Shown piece by piece: positions 1 through 9,743 of a DNA stretch of 64,000 nt. Position 1 is the first letter of the stretch. Each line of letters opens with the position of its first letter. The DNA is from Rutpela maculata (lineage: Eukaryota; Arthropoda; Insecta; Coleoptera; Cerambycidae): assembly GCA_936432065.2 (NCBI GenBank), contig OW386289.2, positions 13,811,077 through 13,875,076 of the forward strand, given 5' to 3'. Position numbers and translations under genes: made by a program. The notes beneath the pieces were generated by a model, which worked only from the letters and a program-made list of their open reading frames with translations, made no database searches and was not told the DNA's origin.

Positions 1-1950
1 GGAGATCACCGGATGACAGACGTAGAACCAAATTGATCACATAATGGCGAGCAAAAGAAATGCTTCAAATGTAATGAATGGAAGAAGCTACAGAGGAGCC
101 AACTGTGAATTAGATCATTTTTTAGTCTGCATGCGATTTAGAAGCCGTATATCCAATCAAGGAAAATCTGTTGGTAAAGAATCTCCAAAAATGAATGTGG
201 ACAAGCTGAAAGAGGAGACAGATATAGAGCAATATATCAAGAATCCCTAAGTAATCAACTATAGGACATTAGGAATAACGACAGCAGATCTGTAACAAAT
301 TCTGCAGAAGCAACGGTAGGGTATAAATCAAGAAGTAAAAGAAACAACTGGTTCGATGAAGAATGCCAACAGGTGATAAATAAAAGGAACAAATAAATAA
401 TGGAATACCTACAAAGACCAACAAGGACAAGGAAGATAATCTATGAAAATGCTCGAGGGGAGGCTAATAGAGCACTAAAGAGGAAATAAGGCAGTGTATG
501 AATGCAATTATCCTGAAAGCTGAAAAGAATTTTAAGGAAAACGATCCACGTCAATCATTTTAAGAAAGGATTCTAGCCGAAAACCAGTCTCTGCAAGGGT
601 AAGGATGGAAAAATTTTGGCGACCAGGGAAGAAGTAATGGAGCAATGGAGGAGGTATTTCTCTGACCTGTTGAATCCCAACAAACAACAGGACGACATGA
701 TCAACCACAGAAGGGAAATAATTGAAAATGAGCCTTTGACGGAACCACCCACACGTGAAAATACCAAAAGAGCCTACATAAATTAAAAAACTGTAAAGCA
801 CCAGGGAATGATAACCTACCAGTAGAGCTTCTGGTAAAGGCAATACATCACCTGATGGTAAGAATTTGGAACCTAAAACAGTATGCCCAATACATAAAAA
901 AGGAAACTATGCGGAAACTACAGGGGAATAACGCTGATAGGCCCAGAATACAAAATATTTACATATATCCTAAGAAGTAAGTTAGAACCACTCTCTGAAA
1001 ATATGTTAGGTGAATACCAAGCCGGCTTTAAACTCGGAAGATCAACAACAGACCAGATTTTCACAGCGAAACAAATTGCGGAACTCTTCATCAACTTTAA
1101 GCAAGCCTATGATAGTATCATAAGAAAAAAACTGTACGACATAATGATAGAATTAGGCATTCCATCAAAACTGACCAAGCTTGTTAAAGCTATAATGGAA
1201 GCTACCAATTGACAGGTTAAAATCAATGGCAAGCTCAGTCAAACGCAAGGGCTTAAATAAGGGGACGCGCTGGCCCCTACGCTATTCAACCTCTCCTTAT
1301 ATGCAATTAGGAAATCCCATGTAAACACAAGACTTATAATCCTGAATATATCAGAGAATCATTTAATAGTTTAGAAGAGGCAGCGCTGGAGGTAGGTCTC
1401 AGAATGAACGAACAAAAATTAAGATGATGGTCTAAAGCAGACAACAAAGAAACCAACATGGACAGAATATCAACATTAGCGAGTACAACTTCGAAGTAGT
1501 CAGGTAATTCACGTATCTCGGCACAAGTCTGACGCATAATAACGATGAAGCTACTGAGATTAGAAAAACAATAATAGCGACCAATAAATACTTTTACTCA
1601 TTGCTGACGGTTCTGAAAGCTTAGGGTATATAAAACGATGAACCGTACTTACGGAGGAGAATCGTGGACCTTCTCGGTAAAAAATGTAGAGCTGCTGGAC
1701 AGCGTTGGAAGGAAAATTCTGCGGAGAATCTGTGGACCCGTGAAAGATGGAGAGGAGTGGAGATCTCGCTTGAATAATGAACTCGACCAAATCTATAGTG
1801 AACCTAAATTATCAACCCACATACGACTCATGCGACTGCAATGGGCAGGACACGTCCAAAGAATGGATAACGAGCGGATACCAAAAAAAGCTTTGCGAAC
1901 CCGACCAGTAGTAAATAGTCCGGTGGGAAAACCAAAGTTACGGTAGGAAG
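1..1950 (+). pseudogene. Decayed non-LTR retrotransposon (LINE), endonuclease end plus reverse transcriptase
   Basis: Pieces of one LINE polyprotein lie in order on the plus strand in changing frames. Around 44-180 the translation has the end of an AP-type endonuclease (RNASNVMNGRSYRGAN then ELDHFLV, the usual S/LDH...LV motif). 1003-1212 has reverse transcriptase block 2/3 (EYQAGFKLGRSTTDQIF, then FKQAYDSI in place of the KAFDS motif). 1638-1946 has the conserved C-terminal region (YGGESWTF..., then LQWAGHVQRM). The catalytic YADD segment expected near 1300 is not readable, and stops and frameshifts separate the pieces. The 5' part lies outside the window. Its coding sense matches the RTE/craniofacial-development-protein-like LINEs common in insects; the clade is inferred. 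It is a dead copy. Confidence 0.85.
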
Positions 1951-2164
1951 ACGGAGTAGAAGGATGTCGGAAACTTGTCAAATACAGGAAATTGGAGGGT
2001 CTCGTCAATGAATAAATAAAAATGAGGAATATTCTATAACACCCAATTCGTTTATAGATTTTTTTTGTCACAGTTGCAGACAATATAATTAATCAACTTT
2101 TTAAAATATGTTCCAACGACACAATTCTCGTTTTCTATTGAACCTCTCACTAAATATGAAATAT

Positions 2165-2756
2165 TGGAGAATATTATTTAGGTATTATGCAAATCACAAC
2201 TTACACACTTTTTTATTTATTATGAAAATACCTACTTTCTGTTTATTGTTGCCCTAATCTGGGCACGCTAATATACTAGTTAGGTAAATACTTTAAAACA
2301 CTCATTATTGGAGAACCAATCAAAACAACTACTCTTCTAACTAATACTGACGAAGTATTGAATTACATGATAAGATTCTTAGCATTTTAAAGAAAAAAAT
2401 ATATTGAAAATACTTAAATCAGTTATTTACATTTGGTCAATCACACTTTTTTATTTAATATGAAAATATCTACTTTCTGTATATTGGTAGCTTAATAACT
2501 GATTTAAGTATTTTCAATATATTTTTTTCTTTAAAATGCTAAGAATCCTATCATGTAATTCAATACTTCGTCAGTATTAGCTAGAAGAGTAGTTGTTTTG
2601 ATTGGTTCTCCAATAATGAGTGTTTTAAAGTATTTACCTAACTAGTATATTAGCGTGCCCAGATTAGGGCAACAATATACAGAAAGTAGGTATTTTCATA
2701 ATAAATAAAAAAGTGTGTAAGTTGTGATTTGCATAATACCTAAATAATATTCTCTA
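2165..2756. repeat. Foldback element with ~263-bp inverted arms
   Basis: The left arm (2165-2427) is repeated almost perfectly in reverse complement at 2494-2756, with only a few mismatches. The 66-bp loop (2428-2493) contains a third, diverged copy of a stretch in the left arm (the CACTTTTTTATTTA...ATGAAAATA region near 2207-2250). There is no coding capacity. This is typical of a non-autonomous foldback/long-TIR MITE. Its superfamily is unknown and no clear target duplication is visible. Confidence 0.9.
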
Positions 2757-2999
2757 ATCATGATAAAAGCAAATAAATAAAAAATAATTAATTGTATGAA
2801 ATATTGAGTGCGGTATAGAGTTTAAAAAACACTAGTAGCTTATACATCTACGATTTAAATGCTAGCATGATAATAGGCACTTTAGATATTCATAACTTTG
2901 TTATATATGTTATAAATTTATGTTTTAATCAAGATTCTTTTTCTGATGTATTTAAGATGACCAGAAATGTACCAATTTTTAAATATTGTTTTTGTTTTT

Positions 3000-3237
3000 A
3001 TTCGCGTCTTCCTTCATTTTATCTCTTTTCCTAATTGCCAATTCTAAGCCCTTTGTTATAAGTTTAGCACATAATAATTCGTGATTCATCATATCAAAAG
3101 CTTTGCTATAGTCTAATGATAGCAATATAGCGATCTCTTCTCGATCGATACCTCTGATAATGTCATCTGTTATTTTGAGCAGTGCACTTGTTGTGCTGTG
3201 ATTTTGTCTAAAACCAGATTGATGTTCTGGTAGGATA
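3000..3237 (-). pseudogene. LINE reverse-transcriptase fragment (blocks 2-3)
   Basis: On the minus strand this translates in one frame as PEHQSGFRQNHSTTSALL, then IDREEIAILLSLDYSKAFD, then MMNHELLCAKL. This is the standard 'QxGFRxxxSTxxAL...xxDxxKAFDxxxHxxL' region of non-LTR reverse transcriptases (R-T blocks 2 and 3, including the first catalytic Asp). Nothing of the rest of the enzyme adjoins it, so it is an isolated scrap. Confidence 0.85.
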
Positions 3238-4030
3238 GTTATCTGTAGGATAGTTATAAATAAAGTTCATAAACCCATATATCAAAAATCTGTGGCAATA
3301 TATAAATTTAATATTATTTAGCTGTGGACACTCTGTATATATGCGATTTCTTACTATGAGTAAGTGAGGTGATAGATAAGTTTTGTTTGGAATCGAGGTT
3401 TTTTTATATGTTAAACTTCTAGCCATCTAGATTTAATCAAGGAAGATAAATCACGATATCAGAAAACTATATCGGTAAACATATCACAAAATATGTTTTC
3501 GGGAGTTCAAAGGTTGTTGCTCGATCTCCACAGGGTTTCACTTTCACGCCCCCCGTTGGGGGATCACCATTGTCATTGTAAATCTGCAGGGAGCAACTCC
3601 TCCTATTGAGAGATCAACTTGTTTATGTTATTGTTGAAATTTTATTGACGACATTACTTAACCAGCCTTACATAATCATATCAATGCATAGAAACTGTAT
3701 ACTATAATACGACTTAAGACATTAGACATTATTATAAAATTTTGATTAAAAATTGTTTTGTCAAGAGATATGGCTCTTAAAATCATGAAAGAAGACAACA
3801 ATGTAAACATATCTTACCTTCACCATTAGACAACATTAATTTAGAGTTTTAGCGAGAATTTCCGTTAAGAGTTGTTTAATCAAGTTTAAGTTTAATCTTC
3901 CAAAAAACATTAATTTTGATGTTGAGAGTACAGTTACTGTTGTAAAACAAAAAACATACCGCTTATTATGGCAAACTATATATTCTACATTGTCTATTCC
4001 ATAAGATATCAACGTCATGCATTCACTCTT
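3238..4030. other. Intergenic AT-rich sequence, no gene seen
   Basis: I see no convincing coding frame or element here. A GC-richer patch at 3530-3600 contains a short hairpin (CCCCCCGTTGGGGG). It may be part of an old repeat. Confidence 0.6.
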
Positions 4031-4037
4031 TTAAGCT

Positions 4038-4330
4038 CTTTGTATATACAGGGTTACTGGTAACTCGACGTATTCCTGTCAGGGGGTATTAGAGGACCTA
4101 ATTTGCAATCATTCAACTAAATGTGTTATATGCAACAGTCTTTAATTTTCGAGATATTTCAATTTTTCACTTTTTATTTAAAAAACCCAAATTTGCATAT
4201 TCAAAATTGAATTTAAAAATTACCAATAATTCAATGGCACAGATTTTAATTTTGTTACTTAGATAACTCTTCAGCAATGCATTACTAACAGTAAAATTTC
4301 AAAAAATACTCAATGTTTCAAAGATGCAAC
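4038..4330. repeat. Possible transposon end (ACAGGGTTACTGGTAACTCG motif)
   Basis: The sequence starting ACAGGGTTACTGGTAACTCG looks like the terminal sequence of a dispersed insect repeat. The following 300 bp are non-coding and AT-rich. I see no matching second end in this window, so this is only a suggestion. Confidence 0.3.
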
Positions 4331-4489
4331 AACAAAAAAAAAATTGTTGCCATGACGGCGATTTATTACAAAAATCCATTAATATCTTAATCGTAAAAAT
4401 CATGTAAATAACATTTCCTTTTTATTAGCTTTCCAACGAGGTAAAATGTTACGAAAAAAAAGAACTAGTTCCACGAAAAAGTTCAATAA

Positions 4490-4683
4490 CAGATGAGCAG
4501 GTAGAGCGCGTTCGTTCTTTTAAAGGAGCTTAGTGTTGATTATTTCACTAATTAACGTGATAGTCAATGAGAGTCCGTTTTTTGACAACATTGCACCAAT
4601 CGAATGTCATTATTAGTGGTAAACTAACCTCGATCGGCTATTGACAGTACCAACACGAAAAAATTATCACTTATAATATCACA
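4490..4683 (-). repeat. Dispersed repeat, copy 1 (partner at 30.54-30.78 kb)
   Basis: The reverse complement of this stretch matches 30,590-30,770. Shared features are the segments GGTGCAATGTTGT, CTCTCATTG, AGTGAAATAATCA and TAATAATGACG in the same order. The two copies are in opposite orientation 26 kb apart. The family is non-coding. This copy sits just upstream of an inverted repeat and the recombinase gene. Confidence 0.75.
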
Positions 4684-4686
4684 AGA

Positions 4687-4817
4687 GCTTAAATTATTTC
4701 CGAAAATTTTCTTGAGGGCACGAATATTTTGAAAATTATCCCGAGTTGCGACGCGACGAGGGATAATTTTCTTAAAATATTCGTGCCCGAAAGAAAATTT
4801 CCCGGAATAATTTAAGC
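4687..4817. repeat. 131-bp imperfect palindrome with GC-rich centre
   Basis: Arms of about 57 bp (GCTTAAATTATT...AATAATTTAAGC at the two ends) surround the centre GAGTTGCGACGCGACGAG. The arms pair apart from scattered mismatches. It is adjacent to the dispersed repeat at 4490-4683 and lies 220 bp upstream of the recombinase gene. It may be part of the same element's end; no link is proven. Confidence 0.8.
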
Positions 4818-5041
4818 TTGCGTGGTATTCGGTAAGAAAATTTCACACCATAATTTGGAAAAAAATTATTAATCCAACCTGACATTTTAAATTAATTTCA
4901 CTGTTTGTCAAGTTGGCCAGGGTATTGTTGTTTTTCACATATTATGTTGATTTGTCATTTTTGTTTAACCGGTTCTGTCACAAAGCTTAATAATTACTAG
5001 TTTAAAAGGTCTGTCGTTGAGTTTAATAAGTGTATAGCGAA

Positions 5042-6355
5042 ATGTGGCGATTTGGTAAAGAAAATCAACAAGTAATTAGACAAGAAATTCAAAATATAAC
5101 ACCAGATAACACCCGAAAATCAAAATCAAGTGTATGGAAACAGTTTGTTGAATTTTGTGACGAAAAGTTGTATAATATTCATGAGTGTATGAGTGTAGTA
5201 CAGGTGGCTACTATACTGGAGGACTAAGCATTTAATATGAAAAAGAAAAATTTTGAAGATTATAAGGAAAGTGTGGTCAAAGTGATGTGGAACTCTACTG
5301 CTAAGCAGTTACAAGAAATTTATTACGAAAAATATAAAATAAAATTTAATCCGTTTTCTGATGTGGAATTTGCAACCGCCAGAGCTGCACGCGATGCTAA
5401 GCGCAAAAAATTACAGAGAGACCCATTAAAAAGAAAAGTGAGTGCTTCAGCCTTAACCAGCGACGAATACAAAAAAATTATTGAAATGTGGGATGAAAAT
5501 ACTCCAGATGGATTGCAACGTAAATTTTTTCACATAGTTTCACATGAGCTGGCATGGAGAAGAGGGGAAGGATATTCTGCGTGTATCCAATACTTCAAAG
5601 AAGAAACTGATAATTTCGGAAACCCAAAAGGTCGGATAGAATATAATCCAATATTCTCCAAAACCACACAAGGTGGTTCTAAAAAACTGTCGGATAGTAA
5701 ATGGTTGATTACAAATTTCGATAATCCACAAATGTGTCCGGTTCGTTTGTTTAAGAAGTTGATGGAAAAAAGGGGAAATCTTATTCAGACCGACAGATTA
5801 TTCTTAACGCCAAACCCATACTGGAGTCAACCCAATTCGAAAGGATGGTACAAGAATAGCCCAGTTGGTAAGAACATTGTATCTTCATGGTTTAAATCAG
5901 CAGCCTCTGATATAGGAATTGACACTAAAAAAGTAAAAATAACTAATCATTCTGCAAGAGCAACAGCTGTTTCGAAATTGGCCAAGGAAGGAGTTGGTGA
6001 ACAACAGCTCATTAAAATTACTGGACACAGTAATAGTCAGTCAATTAAACCTTACTTACAATTGGACGTTGAACATCATCATCAGATGATTGAATCCATG
6101 AGGAGAATTTCATCAAGTACTAGCAAGTTTAATCATGATCAGAGCACAATGCAAAATAAAACAGAAAGTACCCAGATCAACCCACCAATTCAAGCCAGCC
6201 TACAAACATTTATAATAATTGTGTTTTTAATATTAATAAAACCTATAATAATTAAATTTATTTCGCTATTATTTTGCTTATTAGTCGATATCATTAGAGA
6301 TTTGCCAATGAAGATATTAGTTCAACATGAAATAAATTCTAAAAAAATCATATAG
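5042..6355 (+). pseudogene. Crypton-like tyrosine recombinase, one internal stop
   Basis: A single frame runs from the ATG at 5042 to the TAA at 6353-6355, broken only by a TAA at 5225-5227. Counted from the Met at 5237, the C-terminal part shows the tyrosine-recombinase signature: Arg in ELAWRRGEGY (about residue 109), HSAR (238-241), TGHS (262-265) and the nucleophile Tyr in KPYLQLD (about 273). The upstream half (WRFGKENQQ..., PDNTRKSKSSVWKQFVEFC) resembles the DNA-binding N-terminus of Crypton and ZMYM/QRICH1-type proteins (DUF3504 group), which derive from Crypton transposons. The last ~45 residues are hydrophobic and AT-driven, and are probably 3' non-coding read-through after a frameshift. 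A YR enzyme would cut and rejoin DNA through a covalent Tyr intermediate. With one nonsense codon this copy is recently dead, unless the stop is removed by splicing. A DIRS/Ngaro origin is possible, but no RT lies nearby. Confidence 0.82.
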
Positions 6356-6706
6356 GTATATCCACCATATTGCGTTAAATAAAAAAAAATTACCAACTTT
6401 AGTTACACCAAATGCTAAAACTCAGATGGGTATTAGTTCAGTCTATCGCCCTTTCATAATTTTAGGTTACTAAAGGTGGTGGAAATGTATTTTTTGTTAA
6501 AGTAATCCATAACACTTCTAATTTAAAAAATATAATATTAACATGGTTTGTTGCAGTAGGTGGCCGTGATATAGGCGGCCATGCTTTTGACAGATGAGGT
6601 TTATATTGGTAAATTATATTAAGTTACTGTATAGTAAACCAGCAAACAAAGATATTTTTATGTAAAACATTTCTTGTAAGCATTTGCGTTAAACAATTTG
6701 AGAAAA
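6356..6706. other. Non-coding stretch downstream of the recombinase
   Basis: AT-rich; contains a short imperfect inverted pair (GGTGGCCGTGATATAGGCGGCC near 6558). No gene is visible. Confidence 0.5.
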
Positions 6707-7066
6707 ATGGAATGCTTTGAAAAGTACAATTTATGTAAATACTGCAAAGAGTTGAGTCAAGCGCAAATATGTCATCTAAGATTAATATATTTAACGAATT
6801 TAATGGAAGATTGCGATCAGGAAGCGTTAGAGTCGAATGGTTTGTTTACGAAAATCCAAGAAAGTCTGCTGCAGATGTCAAGTAAATATGGCCTTTTGCG
6901 TAAAAGAGATTTGAACAAAATCGTTTCAAAATATTACATATATGTCTTAAAACACAGACATCTAATTAATTCGTCACCTTCCTATTCACCATTAAGAAGA
7001 GAGGATGGGTTAGAATTTAAGCAACATTTAAATCTTACTATGTTTGTACATCCTACGTTTTTTTAA
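6707..7066 (+). CDS. Unrecognised 119-aa ORF with N-terminal cysteines
   Basis: An ATG-started frame of 119 codons. The N-terminus has several cysteines (MECFEKYNLCKYCKELSQAQ), which could be half of a zinc-binding motif. The rest is a mixed helical, Leu/Lys-rich sequence ending in a hydrophobic tail. It follows the recombinase gene on the same strand by 350 bp. I do not recognise the family. It may be a piece of a transposon protein or a chance frame in AT-rich DNA. Confidence 0.3.
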   Translation: MECFEKYNLCKYCKELSQAQICHLRLIYLTNLMEDCDQEALESNGLFTKIQESLLQMSSKYGLLRKRDLNKIVSKYYIYVLKHRHLINSSPSYSPLRREDGLEFKQHLNLTMFVHPTFF

Positions 7067-7177
7067 TTATAAATTGTTAATGCATAATAATTTAACAAAT
7101 CTATCTTCTCTAGCTTATTGTTAACGTAAATTGTAAATTGTAGTATTGTAAAAATAACCTGAAAACAGCACATAATC

Positions 7178-8001
7178 GTGGATTGTGTGAGTCGGAAGAA
7201 GACCCGAAAAACCCGACTATTGTCTTATGCAACCAAAGTAGTTCTCTTCCCCGTTTTAGAGGATGCTAAACACCGTGGTGGTGGCAGAATTTCTCGTTGG
7301 GGTGACCCACCCCCGGAAACGACCAAAAATCACACCCAAACGGGGTCAAACGCGTATTGATCATATTTCACGGAATCTAACTTATCGATCCCCCGTTTTC
7401 GTGCATATCAATTATGGGGATGACTCTAGACGCGTTCCTGACAACTGCCCACCCCCTCAACGGCCAATAACCACCCTCCAAAAGGACAGAAAGATTTCCC
7501 TCTCATTTTCGAGAATGCCGAACACGGAGAAGATCACGAATCAAGTGCTTGACACCCGTCCACCCCCTCAATGGCAAAAAAATACCCTTCGCATTTCTAC
7601 AATGAGTGTAACAGCACGGGTTCAAAGAACGTAAGAAATAAATTTAAAATTAAAAAATAAATAAATATAGCTTTGCCCGGGGGTATGCTGAGAACGCACT
7701 CTCACCCCATTGAAGGTTATTGCCCATTTATGGGGGTGGGTCACCTCGAGGAATTCCACCATCACCACGGTGTTCAGCTTCCTTGAAAACTGAAGACCAC
7801 CAAGTAAGAGTCCCTCAAACAATTATAATACCCGCCCCGTTTGGGGATAGTTTTTGGCCGTTTGCGGGGGTGGGTCACCTCAACGAGAGATTCTGCCACC
7901 ACCACGGGGTTCAGCATCCTCGAAAATGGGTGGAGGGGGGGGGGAACTAATCTGGCTGCATCAGACAATAGTCGGGTTTTCGTCCGACTCACACAATCCA
8001 C
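7178..8001. repeat. 825-bp foldback/MITE with ~180-bp inverted repeats and internal subrepeats
   Basis: The outer ends GGATTGTGTGAGTCGGA (7179 on) and TCCGACTCACACAATCC (ending near 8000) are inverted copies, and the match continues inward for about 180 bp (7178-7355 with 7825-8001). A unit with the core ACCGTGGTGGTGGCAGAATT...GGTGACCCACCCCC recurs: forward at ~7260-7350, degenerate forward at ~7505-7590, inverted at ~7735-7780 and ~7860-7925. It is GC-richer than its surroundings. Short frames inside are by-products. Non-autonomous; superfamily unknown. Confidence 0.85.
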
Positions 8002-8583
8002 TATAAGTTAACAACTCCCAATTTCAAAGTCAGGGCTGTATGGAACCTACAACATAGGTTCGGGACAAGTTATACACATCGTTCAATGGCTTTAATACCG
8101 AACGTAATTACAAAATAGTTTTCACAACTAAAATTAAATACAAATGCCTAAGAAGCAGACAAATCAATTATTTCATGTTACATTATAATTCGTTGTACTT
8201 AAAGTTCTTTCTACTTAAACAAGCAAACCTTAACTTAAGTATTAAACTTCTTAAATTAAAAATAAGGATTAAATACATTAATATGTATTAATAAACACTT
8301 TAATATAATAATTCTTGAAAAATTCACTGTATACATAGTTAAGTTAATTCTAAGTTAGCGTTACGAGATGGCGGTACCCTTTAATTTGATGTCGTAAAAG
8401 CGAGAGATTGGTAAAATGTAATATTGTCTGGTTTTACTCATAGTGTGATTGATCGAAGCATACCCGAGAACTTTTTACAGTGAAGACCAGCCTATGAGTT
8501 ACAATACCTATGGTTTAACGTATATTGTTTTTCTTGATTGTCACTGTCATAACATCATTTATACCTACTTTGTTTTTTATTAG
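8002..8583. other. AT-rich non-coding stretch
   Basis: No coding frame or repeat was recognised. Confidence 0.5.
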
Positions 8584-8815
8584 ATGAGTCGCTTTGGAAA
8601 TGCACTTTTATGTGACTTAAATGATGAAATTGAAAACAAAGGTCAGTAAAAAAGTGACAAGAATACGTCTGGAGGCAATTAAGTAATTACAAAACATAAT
8701 ATTGAAGATATACTTAATGAATCATTTATTCGTGAAATATTCTCCCCAAATACCACTCGTGCTTTTAAAATTTTTTTCAAGATAAGTTGCCAAAAGGAAA
8801 TATATAACATGTAAA
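8584..8815 (+). pseudogene. Possible relic of a second Crypton-type recombinase N-terminus
   Basis: Two short frames resemble the start of the recombinase at 5042. The first reads MSRFGNALLCDLNDEI (compare MWRFGKENQQ...). The second reads FSPNTTRAFKIFFKISCQK then EIYNM (compare TPDNTRKSKSSVWKQFVEFC then KLYNI). The order and spacing agree. It has stops, a frameshift and no catalytic domain. The match is weak and could be coincidence. Confidence 0.35.
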
Positions 8816-9743
8816 TTGGCATCAGATAATAAACTGTCAGTTTACACTTTTTATATCACCAGACAACAAAGCTTTCGCAAAAAATGTACCGACAAAATTC
8901 TAAGTACAAGTGATATTACGTACGACAATTAAATTAAACAATAGCCTTTAAGTCGATGACTAAATTATTTATTATTACAAATCTTGTTCAAAATGAAAAC
9001 CTCGGTTCCGCATACAGACACAAAGTCTCTTCCTCACTTCTGTTTTGGTCACTCTTGAAGTGATATGGCTTCGCAATACACTGAATTACTCTATAAGAGA
9101 ACCCACTGTACTACAACGCGAGCTTCGTTGTTGTACAATGACTGTAAAAGAACCTAAATTGTTGTCTAAATTAAACGGTGCTTGAAGTTGTATAGTCACT
9201 GCATAACGAGCTGAATTATTTTATAGCAAAACCTAGAACTGTCTTTGTATAATAAAAAAAATATTTAGCTATATAATAACTGTATAGCGAGTTGAATTGT
9301 TATGATAATCCCCAATAGCTTTTATGCTACATAAAAATTTTATCGTTATATAATGGTAACATAGCAAGTTAAATAGATCTATAAAACAATCTATCACAGT
9401 AGTTATATAACAAAAAATTGGAATAGGTATGTATAATTACCGTCAATTGAACCGAACTGTTCTTTAAGACACTTCGCAACAGTCTCTATGCAACTAAAAG
9501 AGCTTCTTAACAGCTGTTATAAAACAAATAGTGTTGCAAAAATTGTTTAATTGGACCTGAAATTGTATTATTCCAAATGCTATATTTCCTAAAGATGTAA
9601 GGTTTTAGATGTGGCATCCATCTTGAAAAAAATTCATATAAAAAATATTAAATGTTCCCTTTGCACACATTAAAATACATGTACTTTTAATTACGTATTG
9701 TTTTAAATAATTAATTCATAAAAATTAACAACAGTTTTAGTTA
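8816..9743. other. AT-rich flank with degenerate tandem-like motifs
   Basis: From about 9070 to 9400 a loose motif (TATA-ATAACTGTATAGCGAG-TGAATTNTT) recurs every 60-85 bp with heavy divergence, as in a decayed satellite. Similar wording appears at 12,440-12,720 on the other side of element 1. No gene is visible. Confidence 0.35.

Noticed and set aside
1793..2083. 96-residue minus frame at the end of the first LINE
   Set aside because: Antisense to the LINE C-terminal block (LQWAGHVQRM), which is the real coding sense.
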